From contig NZ_CALBSN010000090.1 of the NCBI RefSeq assembly GCF_937967675.1, forward strand, positions 14,924 through 78,923: DNA of 64,000 nt, in the 5' to 3' direction. The stretch comes from an uncultured Flavobacterium sp. (GTDB lineage Bacteria > Bacteroidota > Bacteroidia > Flavobacteriales > Flavobacteriaceae). Of this stretch, positions 1 to 9,240 are shown piece by piece. The notes beneath the pieces were generated by a model. It was not told the DNA's origin. It did not search any database and saw only the letters and a program-made list of their open reading frames with translations. Both the position numbers and the translations under genes were made by a program. Position 1 is the stretch's first letter, and every line of letters begins with the position of its first letter.

Positions 1-1235
1 TTGTTGTAAATTCCGATCGCTTTTCCTTTCATTTTTTGTCCTAAGAAATCCGAATTTTTAGATTTTGATAAGATGTTTTCTTTTCCAAATGTCCAATCAT
101 CTTCTGTGGTGAAAAGTGAAATATCGGCTTTGTTGTTAATTATTATTGATGGATTTTCTACATTGAAAACCAGTTTATTAGCATTTAATTTTTCAACTGC
201 AACTTCAAATGGTAAAATCGTTAGTAAAGCACCAAAAGCACTTTCTAAACCGATGGTTCCATCCTTCGCTAAATCGAATTCTAATTTCTTATGTTCGATG
301 TCTAATGGATTATGGTCAGAAGTAATACAATCAATCGTTCCATCTAAAACCCCTTCTACTAAAGCTTTTCTAGTTGCTTCTTCACGTAATGGAGGCAATA
401 CTTTATATCTAGTATCGAATCCCATTAACATTTCGTCGTTTAAGACTAAATTGTGAACGGCAACACTACAAGTAACTTTCAATCCTTTTGCTTTTGCTTC
501 TTTGATTAATTTGATGCTTCCTTGAGTTGAAATCGTTGGTATATGTAATTTTCCGCCTGTGTATTCTAATAAAAATAAGTTACGTGCCACTTGCAATTCT
601 TCTGCTAAAGCAGGAATTCCTTTCATACCAAGTTTTGTGCTTATAACACCTTCATTAGCTATTCCAACTCCTTTCAAAGTACTATCTTGACAAAAAGAAA
701 TCAACATTCCATCAAAATCTTGTACGTATTGCAACGCAATTTTTTGAAGGTTGGCATTTTGTAAGGCTTTTTTATAATCACCAAAAGCAATGGCTCCAGC
801 GTTTTTCATGTCGAATAATTCCGCTAAATCTGTGCCTTCGCTTCCTTTGGTTAAGGCTCCGATGGGATACAAAGTTGTCGCTTGATTTTTAGCTCTGTCC
901 AAGACAAATCGCACTTGCGCTTGATTGTCAATGGTTGGGTTTGAATTCGGTTGTAAAGCTACCGCAGTAAATCCGCTTTTAGCTGCAACTTTTAATCCGT
1001 TTTCTATGGTTTCGCGGTCTTCGTAGCCTGGTTCTCCAAAAGAAACCGAGCTGTCCATCCAACCTTGAGAAACGTGTAAATTAGGAATATTTACGACTTC
1101 AAAACCTGAAGTAGCAGTGATTTCTTTTTCTATTTGAGTTATCGTACCGTTTTCAATTTTAATGTCCATTACTTGGTTGTGAAACGGACTTGAAGCGTCG
1201 ATAATTTTAGCTTGTTTTAGAATAACTTGCGTCAT
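1..1235 (-). CDS. Dihydroorotase-like amidohydrolase, probably catalytically inactive (3' end outside window)
   Basis: The minus strand is open from an ATG at 1235-1233 to the window edge, so the C-terminus is missing. The translation follows the dihydroorotase family (pyrimidine synthesis, amidohydrolase barrel) throughout, including a GEPGYED block near residue 67 and ITSDHNPLD further on. The family's HxH metal ligands should lie at about residues 62-66, but the sequence there reads DSSVSFGEPG, so the motif is gone. The later metal-binding histidine region (CSVAVHNL) also departs from the usual TPHH pattern. This fits the non-catalytic pDHO type that can support aspartate carbamoyltransferase. 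Its ATG overlaps the TGA of the upstream BatA gene (ATGA), which suggests translational coupling. Family assignment is firm; inactivity is inferred. Confidence 0.85.
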   Translation of the reverse strand, partial: MTQVILKQAKIIDASSPFHNQVMDIKIENGTITQIEKEITATSGFEVVNIPNLHVSQGWMDSSVSFGEPGYEDRETIENGLKVAAKSGFTAVALQPNSNPTIDNQAQVRFVLDRAKNQATTLYPIGALTKGSEGTDLAELFDMKNAGAIAFGDYKKALQNANLQKIALQYVQDFDGMLISFCQDSTLKGVGIANEGVISTKLGMKGIPALAEELQVARNLFLLEYTGGKLHIPTISTQGSIKLIKEAKAKGLKVTCSVAVHNLVLNDEMLMGFDTRYKVLPPLREEATRKALVEGVLDGTIDCITSDHNPLDIEHKKLEFDLAKDGTIGLESAFGALLTILPFEVAVEKLNANKLVFNVENPSIIINNKADISLFTTEDDWTFGKENILSKSKNSDFLGQKMKGKAIGIYN

Positions 1236-3157
1236 TTTACAAATTTTTGGATTAGTAGTTCTGTTATTAAAAATAGTAGTGTTGCGATGATAAACCATTT
1301 CCAAATTTCATTGCTTGTGCGTTCAGAAGCAATGTCGTTTAGAACGGTGGATATGTTGTTTACTTTAGTGAAATTCTCAAAATTGGCAGTCGAAACTTGC
1401 GTTAAATCGCTTTCCGTTCTTGGATAGTTGAAACTGATTTTCTTTAGCGAATTGTTCGCTTTTATCACATCAAAATTTCCTGCTTCTTCTGGATAATCGC
1501 CAAATGATAATTTACATTTGGTATTCAAAATTTGTTGCATTGGAATGAAACTATAACCATCTTTTTGAACTGAAACGACTTCGTCTTTGGCTAAAATAGT
1601 TTCTAAAATCAGGTTTTCGTTTTCACCAATGATATAAGCGTTAATTCCTGTTTTGCCTTGATTTTGTCCCATATTGTAAAAGGTTGGAACAATTAAAGGT
1701 GCATTTTGAAAGTTGCTATTTTGTTTATTAATCGGAGCCGAAAAAGCGTAAAAAGTTCCCAATCGATTGGTAGTCGAACCCACAAAAACCGAGTTGTCTT
1801 CGTATTGTAAAATGTTCGTAATTCCTGATAAAGTGAAGCTTTCTTTCACATTTGGATATTGAAAATTGCTCACTTTTTTCTCAAAAACCGTTTGGTATAA
1901 CGGATGATTAAAGTTGATTTTTGTAATTTGTTTTCCAGAAGTTGAAAGTTGGGAATAATTCAATCCACCGAAGTTTTTCGCGAAAGCATTTAATAAAGAA
2001 GGTGTGTTTTTCGCATTCGGAATTAAAACAATATTGCCGCCTTTTTCGTAAAATGATTTTAAAGTCGTTCCTAAAGCAACTGGCAAATCTTCTAATTCAT
2101 TTAACACAATTGCATCTTGATTTTCGATTTGATTGTAATCTAAAGTCGCCAATTCCGTACTCTGAAAATTAAATTCATCAGCAGTAAAAATGCGACTTAA
2201 GAAATTGTTTTTATCTGAATTTCCGATGGCGATTACATTTGCTTTTTCTGGTTTTGAAATGCTTAAATAGTAATCGTTGTCATAGCTTAAGCTGTTATCT
2301 TCGATATTGATGTTTCCGTGAAAATCATTTTTTGGAATGGTGATTGCAATTTCTGTTTTTGGATTTTCAAATTTAGCAATGGTTTTGGCAATCGCTTTAT
2401 TGTTACTGAAAACAGAAAGTGGCACTTCATTTTCGTTTTCTCCAAAAGCTTGAAGCGTGATTTTTAGTTCGTAAAACTGATCTAAGACTTGTGAAATTAC
2501 GACTTTATCAATACTGATATTGGTTTTGTTTTGTGCTTCGGGTTGGATGAAATACACCACATTATTTTCTGCTAAATTCAATGCTTTTTTGCTTTCCGAT
2601 TGAATCGCATCGGTAATGATAACGTAATCTTTTTTGGTGTTTTTCTTTTTGGTTTCTACTTGATTGATCAAATAATCCAATTGAAACGGCATCGCAGAAT
2701 ACTTTAAATTCTGCAATTCTTTTTGAATGGATTTGATATCGGTGTCCCAAAACACTTCGGAATTCGTAAGTAATGAGAATTGTTGGTTTTCGGGTAATTC
2801 TTCTAATAAATCTTGGATGCTTCGTTTGAGTAATTCGCCTTTTGCACCTTTGGCTTGCATTGAAAACGAGTTGTCTAATAAAATGATGAGTTCGTTTCCT
2901 TTGTTTGTGGTGTCTTTGGCGTCAAAAAAAGGTTGGGCAAAAGCGATAATTAAGCAAGCTAACAACAATAGGCGAGTAGCCAACAACAACCATTTCTTGA
3001 TTTTAGAACTTTTTCGGGTTTGAATTTGAAGTTCCTTCAGAAGCTTTACGTTAGTAAAATATTCTTTTTTAAAACGACGTAATTGAAATAAATGCACCAA
3101 AATTGGTATAACCAACAGAAAAAGGAAGTAGAGAATTTCTGGATGTTTGAACTGCAT
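1232..3157 (-). CDS. BatA-domain / von Willebrand factor A membrane protein
   Basis: The 641-aa protein begins with the double-transmembrane BatA N-terminal domain: hydrophobic segments at about residues 8-24 and 55-76, separated by a basic loop containing QLRRFKKEYF. A vWA domain follows, with a MIDAS-type DNSFS at residues 95-99. A large extracytoplasmic part with a glutamine-amidotransferase-like/Rossmann look comes next, and a last hydrophobic helix ends in a short basic tail. Relatives in Bacteroidota are inner-membrane proteins of the Bat (aerotolerance) type with no proven reaction. The gene overlaps the downstream dihydroorotase-like gene by 4 nt, so the two are cotranscribed. Confidence 0.85.
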   Translation of the reverse strand: MQFKHPEILYFLFLLVIPILVHLFQLRRFKKEYFTNVKLLKELQIQTRKSSKIKKWLLLATRLLLLACLIIAFAQPFFDAKDTTNKGNELIILLDNSFSMQAKGAKGELLKRSIQDLLEELPENQQFSLLTNSEVFWDTDIKSIQKELQNLKYSAMPFQLDYLINQVETKKKNTKKDYVIITDAIQSESKKALNLAENNVVYFIQPEAQNKTNISIDKVVISQVLDQFYELKITLQAFGENENEVPLSVFSNNKAIAKTIAKFENPKTEIAITIPKNDFHGNINIEDNSLSYDNDYYLSISKPEKANVIAIGNSDKNNFLSRIFTADEFNFQSTELATLDYNQIENQDAIVLNELEDLPVALGTTLKSFYEKGGNIVLIPNAKNTPSLLNAFAKNFGGLNYSQLSTSGKQITKINFNHPLYQTVFEKKVSNFQYPNVKESFTLSGITNILQYEDNSVFVGSTTNRLGTFYAFSAPINKQNSNFQNAPLIVPTFYNMGQNQGKTGINAYIIGENENLILETILAKDEVVSVQKDGYSFIPMQQILNTKCKLSFGDYPEEAGNFDVIKANNSLKKISFNYPRTESDLTQVSTANFENFTKVNNISTVLNDIASERTSNEIWKWFIIATLLFLITELLIQKFVK

Positions 3158-3240
3158 TTATTATTAGAATTTGTCAAAAGTACGAAATTCCATTTAGAAT
3201 TTAGAAATTAGAATTCAGAAAATGTTGTATAGTATTTTTT

Positions 3241-3285
3241 GGAACGCGGATGACACGGATTTGAGAAATTTACACGGATTTTTTT
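3241..3285. repeat. Dispersed 'acggatt' intergenic repeat
   Basis: The stretch contains ACGCGGATGACACGGATTT followed by a second ACACGGATTT. Closely related sequence recurs at 62849-62905 and 63600-63650, and again near 63700-63725. It is noncoding and lies between the BatA gene and the helicase gene. A short AT-rich stretch of TTTAGAA-type repeats precedes it (3190-3215), and a similar one occurs at 27488-27520. These look like dispersed flavobacterial intergenic repeats of unknown function. Confidence 0.6.
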
Positions 3286-3321
3286 CTGCCAACTCAAAAC
3301 TGAACACTGATCACTAAAATA

Positions 3322-4668
3322 TTATCTCTTCTTTTTCTTCTCCGCGCGTTTTCTTTCTACTGCTCGGTTTCTGGATTCTGTTTTTCTTGGAGTACGTTTT
3401 CCTGGACCGCCTAGGTTGACTTTTTTGTTTTTGTCTTTCTTTTGATGGAAAGCATCGCCACCTTCTTTTTTAGGGGTTTTTAGTAAGAACTTCATTTTTT
3501 TCTTTTCCTTTTCGAAGTCTAAATAGCGTTCTTCTATTTTTAAATCTTCTGGAATAGGAAGTTCTTTGATTTCGGTATTCATTAATAATTCTACCTCAAT
3601 TTTTGGTTCTACTTCACTTGGTGAAATCAAACTTATGGCAACACCTGTTTTATCAGCACGACCTGTTCTACCGATGCGGTGCATGTATTTTTCTGGTTCT
3701 TCTGTAAATTGTAAGTTGATAACGTGCGTAATATCCGAAATATCCAAACCACGTGCCATGATATCGGTTGTAACCAAACCTCTTAATTCGCCCGCCTGAA
3801 ATGCTGCCATTGTATTCAAACGGTAATTTTGTGATTTGTTTGAGTGAATGACACCAAATTGCTCTGGAAATTCGCTTTCTAAGGTTTCAGAAACTAATTC
3901 TACAATACGTTTGTTGTTTACGAAAATCAACACACGATCCATTCCTTCTGTTTCGTGAATTAAATGTTTTAGTAGATTTAATTTGGTTAAGAAATTCGGA
4001 ACTTGATATACAATTTGCTCGATTTGCTCTAATGGTGTTCCGCTTGGGGCCAAGGAAACTTCTTCAGGAAAATCAAAATATTCGTCTAACATTTCATCTA
4101 CTTCTTCGGTCATGGTGGCCGAGAATAAGATGTTTTGTTTTTTGCCACGCATCATAGTTAAAATGGAAGTCAATTGCGTACGGAAACCTAAGTTTAAGAT
4201 TTCGTCAAATTCGTCAATGACTAATTTTTGAAGCGAATCGAAACGTAAAACACCGTCAAGCGCTAAATCCATAACACGACCTGGCGTTCCAACTAAAATA
4301 TCGACACCTTCTGCTAATGCTTTTCTTTGTGTGTTGATGTTAACGCCACCATATATACCAAGCGTTCTCACACTCATATATTTTGTCAGTTTTTCAACTT
4401 CTTCAGCTACTTGAACTACTAATTCACGCGTTGGAACTAAAATAACTACTCTTGGTGATTCGTTATTTTGAAATTTCCATTGTTTTAGGATTGGTAACAA
4501 GTAAGCGAAGGTTTTACCTGTTCCGGTTTGTGCAATTCCCATTACGTCTCTTCCTGATAGAATTACAGCATGCGATTTTTCTTGAATAGGTGTAGCGTGA
4601 ACAAAACCTAATTCGTCTAATGCTTTTTGTAGTGATTTTGGTAAATCGAATTCTTGGAACGTTTTCAT
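3322..4668 (-). CDS. DEAD-box ATP-dependent RNA helicase (RhlE-like)
   Basis: The 448-aa protein has the full superfamily 2 motif set: the Q motif (FVHATPIQ), motif I AQTGTGKT, PTREL, GG, TPGR, motif II, SAT, then ARGLDI and HRIGRTGR in the second RecA domain. The C-terminal tail of about 70 residues is very rich in Lys and Arg, as in RNA-binding helicases of ribosome assembly or cold adaptation. Motif II reads DEFD instead of DEAD; the catalytic Asp-Glu pair is kept. It appears monocistronic, with a leader of about 150 nt shared divergently with the 4819 gene. Confidence 0.95.
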   Translation of the reverse strand: MKTFQEFDLPKSLQKALDELGFVHATPIQEKSHAVILSGRDVMGIAQTGTGKTFAYLLPILKQWKFQNNESPRVVILVPTRELVVQVAEEVEKLTKYMSVRTLGIYGGVNINTQRKALAEGVDILVGTPGRVMDLALDGVLRFDSLQKLVIDEFDEILNLGFRTQLTSILTMMRGKKQNILFSATMTEEVDEMLDEYFDFPEEVSLAPSGTPLEQIEQIVYQVPNFLTKLNLLKHLIHETEGMDRVLIFVNNKRIVELVSETLESEFPEQFGVIHSNKSQNYRLNTMAAFQAGELRGLVTTDIMARGLDISDITHVINLQFTEEPEKYMHRIGRTGRADKTGVAISLISPSEVEPKIEVELLMNTEIKELPIPEDLKIEERYLDFEKEKKKMKFLLKTPKKEGGDAFHQKKDKNKKVNLGGPGKRTPRKTESRNRAVERKRAEKKKKR

Positions 4669-4818
4669 GGGTATTAAATTTGCTGCAAAGGTACATAAAC
4701 TTTTTGGAATGGTATTTGTGTCATGTTGCGAGTGAAAACTAGTTGTATTTGCTTAATTTTATTACTACTTTCGATTTTTAAACAATAATTTCGTCGAAGT
4801 TTAGTTTTTACTCCAGCT

Positions 4819-6645
4819 ATGAAATTGAAACTTATTCTTTTTTTATGTATTTGTATGATTTCCTTGAAAGGAAACGCGCAAACTATTGAAAAAAAAAGTG
4901 ATAGTGTTTCTGTCTATCAAAATATTAATGATTTATCTAAAAAAAGTAAATTTTCGAGATTTGTTTACAAGTTGATTTTTAAAGAATCTGCTTTAAAAGC
5001 GGAGAATTTGGTTCCTTTTAAGCCTAAAAAAGAGGTTAAAGTGGTCAAAAAGCATCAAGAAGGAAAGGTTATTCGCGATATTACAATTGAAACGTTAGAT
5101 CCATTTGGATATTCGGTTACAAACGAAAAGAAAGTTCCAAAACACAAATTAGAGCATTTTGGTAATACCGTTCATATTAAGACAAAAGAAGTCACCATAA
5201 GAAATAGTATTCTTTTTAAAAAGTATGATAAATTAGATTCCAAATTATTGTTAGAATCAGAACGTTTGATAAGAAGCCAGCGTTATATTCGCGAAGTTAC
5301 TATAGTTCCCGTTGATATTCCTAAAAATAAAGACTCCATTGATATTAAAATTAGGGTTTTGGATTCGTGGACTTTGATTCCTACAGGAACTTTATCTTCA
5401 ACAGAAAGTAGTGCTAAGTTAACTGAGCGTAATATTTTAGGATTTGGGCATTTGATAAGTGGTAATGTAAAAAATCGTTTTGATACAAAAGAGCGCGCCA
5501 CTTATGCGCAGTATTCTATTAATAATATTAAAAATACATTTGTTAGGTTTGACTTTAACTATGGGAATGATTTTGATAATGATAGCAGACGGAGTATTAA
5601 TATCAACAGACCATTTTATTCTGTGATTGTAAAAAATGCTGGTGGTATTTATTATGAAAATCAATTGATGACGGAGCTTTTTCCACAAGGAAATGAGATA
5701 ACACCCAAGCAAGTTTCCTATGATTTTCAGGAATATTGGTATGGAAGAGCCTTAAAAGTAACCCCCAAGTCAAATTCGGAGCGTTATTTTACCAATTTAA
5801 TTTTAGCATTGACTTACAACGAAAAAAAATTTAATATAACGCCTAGCCTAAGTTTAGATCCAACAAGATATTTTTCAAATGAAAAGAATTGGATTGGAAT
5901 GATTGGGGTTTCGAGACAAAAATTCTATCAAGATACATTTGTTTTTAATTATTACATTACAGAGGATATTCCATACGGAGAAAATATTGCACTAATCATT
6001 GGGCATCAGGAGAAAAATAGTAACTCAAGAATGTACACTGGGTTAAGTGTTTCTTATGGGAAAAAATGTTCTTTTGGCTATGCTAGTGGTTTTGCAGAAT
6101 GGGGAAGTTTTTATGATGCAGGCTTAACCGAACAAACTACTTTTAGGTTGGGATTAAATTATTTTAGTCCATTAATTAATATAGGAAATTGGCGTTTTCG
6201 ACAGTTTATAAAACCCACCTATGTTTGGGGAAATAACCGAGATGAATCATTTAAAGATCGTTTGACTTTACTTGACGAGGATGGCTTGCCAGGGTTTAAT
6301 AATCGTTTGAACGGCACACAAAAATGGACTGTTTCTTTTCAAACACAATCGTATATTCCCGGCAGTTGGTATGGTTTTCGATTTAGTCCGTATTTCAACA
6401 TGACGCTTGGTTCTTTGGCAAACGAAAAAGCTTTGTTTTCGAGTAAAGTATATTCCAAATTTAGTATTGGAGCTTTAATCAATAATGACTTTTTGGTATT
6501 TAATAGTTTTCAAATTTCATTTTCGTATTATCCAACTATTCCATTTGAGGGTGATGGTATTAATAAGATTAATTCGTTTGAGAATACGAATTTATCGCTT
6601 TATGATTTTCAATTGTCAAAGCCGGCATATATAAAATACGAATGA
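4819..6645 (+). CDS. Outer membrane beta-barrel protein with POTRA-like domain
   Basis: The 608-aa protein starts with a Sec signal peptide (residues 1-20, ending NAQ). At about residues 75-180 comes a POTRA-like stretch with the arrangement IRDITIETLDPFG, then LLLESERLIRSQRYIREV and repeated beta strands. The remaining 400 residues are alternating aromatic/polar strands typical of an outer membrane barrel. This resembles BamA/TamA-superfamily proteins (Omp85) but I could not place it in a named member. The length is short for BamA, with only about one POTRA unit. It is a single gene in its own transcript. Confidence 0.75.
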   Translation: MKLKLILFLCICMISLKGNAQTIEKKSDSVSVYQNINDLSKKSKFSRFVYKLIFKESALKAENLVPFKPKKEVKVVKKHQEGKVIRDITIETLDPFGYSVTNEKKVPKHKLEHFGNTVHIKTKEVTIRNSILFKKYDKLDSKLLLESERLIRSQRYIREVTIVPVDIPKNKDSIDIKIRVLDSWTLIPTGTLSSTESSAKLTERNILGFGHLISGNVKNRFDTKERATYAQYSINNIKNTFVRFDFNYGNDFDNDSRRSININRPFYSVIVKNAGGIYYENQLMTELFPQGNEITPKQVSYDFQEYWYGRALKVTPKSNSERYFTNLILALTYNEKKFNITPSLSLDPTRYFSNEKNWIGMIGVSRQKFYQDTFVFNYYITEDIPYGENIALIIGHQEKNSNSRMYTGLSVSYGKKCSFGYASGFAEWGSFYDAGLTEQTTFRLGLNYFSPLINIGNWRFRQFIKPTYVWGNNRDESFKDRLTLLDEDGLPGFNNRLNGTQKWTVSFQTQSYIPGSWYGFRFSPYFNMTLGSLANEKALFSSKVYSKFSIGALINNDFLVFNSFQISFSYYPTIPFEGDGINKINSFENTNLSLYDFQLSKPAYIKYE

Positions 6646-6697
6646 TTTAAGTGGATGTTATAAAAAGATAGAGAGTAGCATTTCATATAATATTCAC

Positions 6698-8062
6698 TTA
6701 AATCGTCATAGAAAATAGTTTTGTTTCAGGAGCTTTTCGAATTAAACGTAAATCAAAAGCCATACAAATATTACGCACAAAAGGTTTTCCTTTTTCAGTT
6801 ACCATAATGCTATCATTTTGAATGGTTAAAATGCCGTCATCTTCCATTTCTTCCAGGCTTGCTAATACAGATGATAATTCAGGAAAATCTAGAGTTTTAT
6901 CTTTCCATGAGGTAGTAAATTGGCACATTAAATTTAAAATATGTCTTCTAATAATTAAATCTTCTGAAGTTAGAACGTGACCTCTAAAAATAGGCAATTG
7001 ATTGTCTGCTAAATGCGTATAATAATCTTCTATTGTTTTTTCATTTTGCGCAAAACTGTACCAACTATCACTAATAGAAGACACGCCTAAGCCTATCATT
7101 AATTGTGTTTTTGAAGCGGTATAGCCCATGAAATTACGATGCAGTTTTCCTTCTTTGAATGAAGTATACATGCTATCGTTTTCTAATGCAAAGTGATCCA
7201 TTCCAATTTCATGGTAGCCGTTTTGTGCCAATTGTTTTTTACCTTCTTCATACAACATTCGTTTCTCGTCGTCTTTTGGTAAATCTTCGTCTTTAAATCC
7301 GCGTTGACCGTTGCCTTTAATCCATGGCACGTGTGCGTAACTGTAAAAAGCTAATCTATCGGGTTGTAACGATTTGGTTTTATCAATTGTATCTTTAACG
7401 TCGGCTAATGTTTGAAATGGTAATCCAAAAATTAAGTCGTGACCAATAGATGTATATCCAATTTCTTTTGCCCAAAATGTTACTTTCGCAACATTGTGAA
7501 AGGGTTGTATTCGATGAATTGCTTCTTGCACTTTTGGCGAATAATCTTGCACTCCAAAACTTACTCTTCTAAAACCTAAATTGTAAAGTGTTTGTAAATG
7601 TTGTTTAGTAGTATTGTTTGGATGTCCTTCAAAGCTAAATTCATGGTCTTCAGCTTTAGTTGCGTATTGAAATATGCCCTTTATTAAGTATTCAAGATTT
7701 TCCGGAGAAAAGAATGTTGGGGTACCACCACCTAAGTGAATTTCTTTGATTATGGGTTTTCTGGGAAATAAATCGCAATATAATTTCCATTCTTTAATAA
7801 CAGCTGCAATGTAAGGGTCTTCCACTTCATGACGTTTGGTAATGCGCTTGTTACAGCCACAAAAGGTACATAAACTTTCACAAAACGGAAGGTGAATATA
7901 TAAGCTAATACCTTCTGTATTGTTAGATTCTTTAAACGATTGCAACAATGTTTTTTTCCAATCTTCTATGTGGAAATTTTCCTCTTCCCAGTATGGAACA
8001 GTTGGATAACTGGTATAGCGGGGACCGGGAACGTTATATTTTTGGACTATTGAGACTGACAT
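6698..8062 (-). CDS. hemN: Oxygen-independent coproporphyrinogen III oxidase (radical SAM)
   Basis: The 454-aa protein carries the radical SAM cluster motif C61-x3-C65-x2-C68 followed by GC, as in HemN, and has the HemN N-terminal PRYTSYPT element and a HemN C-terminal domain. It decarboxylates coproporphyrinogen III to protoporphyrinogen IX in haem synthesis without oxygen. The length matches the bacterial HemN family. It is transcribed divergently from a thioredoxin-rhodanese cluster. The intergenic region holds a palindrome of Crp/Fnr type 54-67 bp before the start codon, in line with the oxygen control usual for this gene. Confidence 0.96.
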   Translation of the reverse strand: MSVSIVQKYNVPGPRYTSYPTVPYWEEENFHIEDWKKTLLQSFKESNNTEGISLYIHLPFCESLCTFCGCNKRITKRHEVEDPYIAAVIKEWKLYCDLFPRKPIIKEIHLGGGTPTFFSPENLEYLIKGIFQYATKAEDHEFSFEGHPNNTTKQHLQTLYNLGFRRVSFGVQDYSPKVQEAIHRIQPFHNVAKVTFWAKEIGYTSIGHDLIFGLPFQTLADVKDTIDKTKSLQPDRLAFYSYAHVPWIKGNGQRGFKDEDLPKDDEKRMLYEEGKKQLAQNGYHEIGMDHFALENDSMYTSFKEGKLHRNFMGYTASKTQLMIGLGVSSISDSWYSFAQNEKTIEDYYTHLADNQLPIFRGHVLTSEDLIIRRHILNLMCQFTTSWKDKTLDFPELSSVLASLEEMEDDGILTIQNDSIMVTEKGKPFVRNICMAFDLRLIRKAPETKLFSMTI

Positions 8063-8115
8063 TAGTATAGATTTTTAGCACCATACAAACTTATTGCGCT
8101 TCAAAACAAAAAAAA

Positions 8116-8129
8116 ATGATAATTATCAT
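8116..8129. promoter_or_regulatory. Palindrome ATGATAATTATCAT, candidate Crp/Fnr-type operator
   Basis: This is a perfect 14-bp palindrome between divergent hemN (start 8062) and trxA-like (start 8204). It contains TGAT-N4-ATCA, the core of the FNR consensus TTGAT-N4-ATCAA. Fur-like boxes share the GATAAT element, so a Fur reading is possible but less apt for hemN. Direct observation for the palindrome; regulator identity is inferred. Confidence 0.5.
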
Positions 8130-8139
8130 ATTACGTTTG

Positions 8140-8155
8140 TGTAACAAATATTACA
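8140..8155. promoter_or_regulatory. Imperfect palindrome TGTAACAAATATTACA upstream of the thioredoxin gene
   Basis: The arms TGTAA and TTACA are separated by 6 nt and lie 48-64 bp before the thioredoxin start. Spacing and size resemble Crp/Fnr-family sites. A TATCTTTG (-7 type, TAnnTTTG) element follows at 8178-8185. No specific regulator is assigned. Confidence 0.4.
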
Positions 8156-8203
8156 GATGAAAGTTATTCCAAATCGTATCTTTGAATTAGAAAAAAATCG
8201 ATT

Positions 8204-8506
8204 ATGAATGCAAAATTTAATGATATTATAAATGGTAACGATTTGGTATTAGTTGATTTCTATGCCGATTGGTGTGGACCTTGTAAAATGATGTCGCCTA
8301 TCTTACAAGAAGTGAAGTTAGATTTGAAAGATGCTGTTAAAATTATAAAAGTGAATGTTGACCAACACCAAGATTTGGCGAGTCATTTTATGGTTAGAGG
8401 TGTTCCAACGTTAATGTTGTTTAAAACAGGAAAGATGTTATGGCGTCAATCGGGAGTGTTGAGTGCTAAAGATTTAACAACTATAATTAGCAATCATTTG
8501 AATTAA
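8204..8506 (+). CDS. trxA: Thioredoxin
   Basis: The 100-aa protein is a single thioredoxin fold without signal peptide, with the redox motif WCGPC (C24, C27) and the cis-proline region VRGVPTL. It is a cytoplasmic disulfide reductase. A rhodanese lipoprotein and a DUF2892 gene follow on the same strand at short spacing, forming a small redox/sulfur operon opposite hemN. A TAnnTTTG -7 element lies 19 nt upstream of the ATG. The symbol is used in the family sense; other thioredoxin paralogs may exist elsewhere in the genome. Confidence 0.92.
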   Translation: MNAKFNDIINGNDLVLVDFYADWCGPCKMMSPILQEVKLDLKDAVKIIKVNVDQHQDLASHFMVRGVPTLMLFKTGKMLWRQSGVLSAKDLTTIISNHLN

Positions 8507-8553
8507 TTTTTTTTGTATATTTATAAACGAAAACAAACAAAAACATAAAAAGA

Positions 8554-8943
8554 ATGAAATTTAAAGTATTGAGTTTGGTCATCCTATTTTTTGGATTGAC
8601 TTCTTGTTTGAAGAATCAAGCAGATGGTGTTCAAGTATTGGATGTAGCCAAATATGAGAAAAAAATGGCTCAACCTGATGTGCAATTGGTAGATGTTCGT
8701 ACGCCAGAAGAATTTAATGAGGGTCATTTAGAAAATGCAATAAATATTGATGTTACGGCTGATGATTTTGATGCCAAAGTAGCTAGTTTAGATAAAGAAA
8801 AACCAGTAATGGTTTATTGTAAACTTGGAGGAAGAAGTTCCAAAGCGGCTACTCGATTAAAAGAATTGGGATTCAAAAATATTTCTGATTTAGAGGGTGG
8901 AATTACCAATTGGACAAATGAGAACAAACCAATAGTAAAATAA
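8554..8943 (+). CDS. Rhodanese-domain lipoprotein
   Basis: The 129-aa protein has a lipoprotein signal peptide with lipobox LTSC (C18). One rhodanese domain follows, with DVRTPEEFNEGHL and an active-site loop CKLGGRS starting at C89. It should be anchored in the cell envelope and handle sulfane sulfur or persulfides; the true substrate is unknown. It sits between thioredoxin and DUF2892 genes. DUF2892 segments are fused to rhodanese domains in YgaP-type proteins, so the two probably act together. Confidence 0.88.
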   Translation: MKFKVLSLVILFFGLTSCLKNQADGVQVLDVAKYEKKMAQPDVQLVDVRTPEEFNEGHLENAINIDVTADDFDAKVASLDKEKPVMVYCKLGGRSSKAATRLKELGFKNISDLEGGITNWTNENKPIVK

Positions 8944-8960
8944 ACTTAATACTTTAGATT

Positions 8961-9173
8961 ATGAAGAAAAATGTAGGTACTGGTGATCGCTTTTTACGAG
9001 TTATGATTGGAGTGATTGCTTTAATTTTAGGACTTTCAGGAATGTTAGACGGAACCATGAAATGGGTTGCATTAGGTGCAGGAATCATGATGGTTGTTAC
9101 AGCTTCTTTAGAGTTTTGCCCGCTTTACACGTTTTTAGGCATCAATACATGTAAGGTAAAATCAAAAAAATAA
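8961..9173 (+). CDS. DUF2892 small membrane protein
   Basis: The 70-aa protein has two predicted transmembrane helices (about 14-30 and 34-52) and the typical ending CPLYTFLGINTC with two conserved cysteines. The family is the membrane part of YgaP-type rhodaneses. The gene starts 17 nt after the rhodanese stop, so the two are probably translated from one mRNA. Confidence 0.85.
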   Translation: MKKNVGTGDRFLRVMIGVIALILGLSGMLDGTMKWVALGAGIMMVVTASLEFCPLYTFLGINTCKVKSKK

Positions 9174-9240
9174 AATCAAATTAAAAATTAATATAAGTAT
9201 GATTTACTTCGGTAAATTGTACTTTTTTATTTTATACCCT

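Noticed and set aside
73..456. 127-aa plus-strand open frame
   Set aside because: It lies opposite the dihydroorotase-like gene, whose reading frame has clear family similarity.
8116..8129. Fur box
   Set aside because: The 14-bp palindrome has GATAAT-like parts but fits the shorter Fnr core better, and neighbouring genes are redox rather than iron uptake genes.
9199..9240. N-terminal extension of csaA
   Set aside because: The extra 14 residues are hydrophobic and absent from the family; ATG 9241 gives the normal length.
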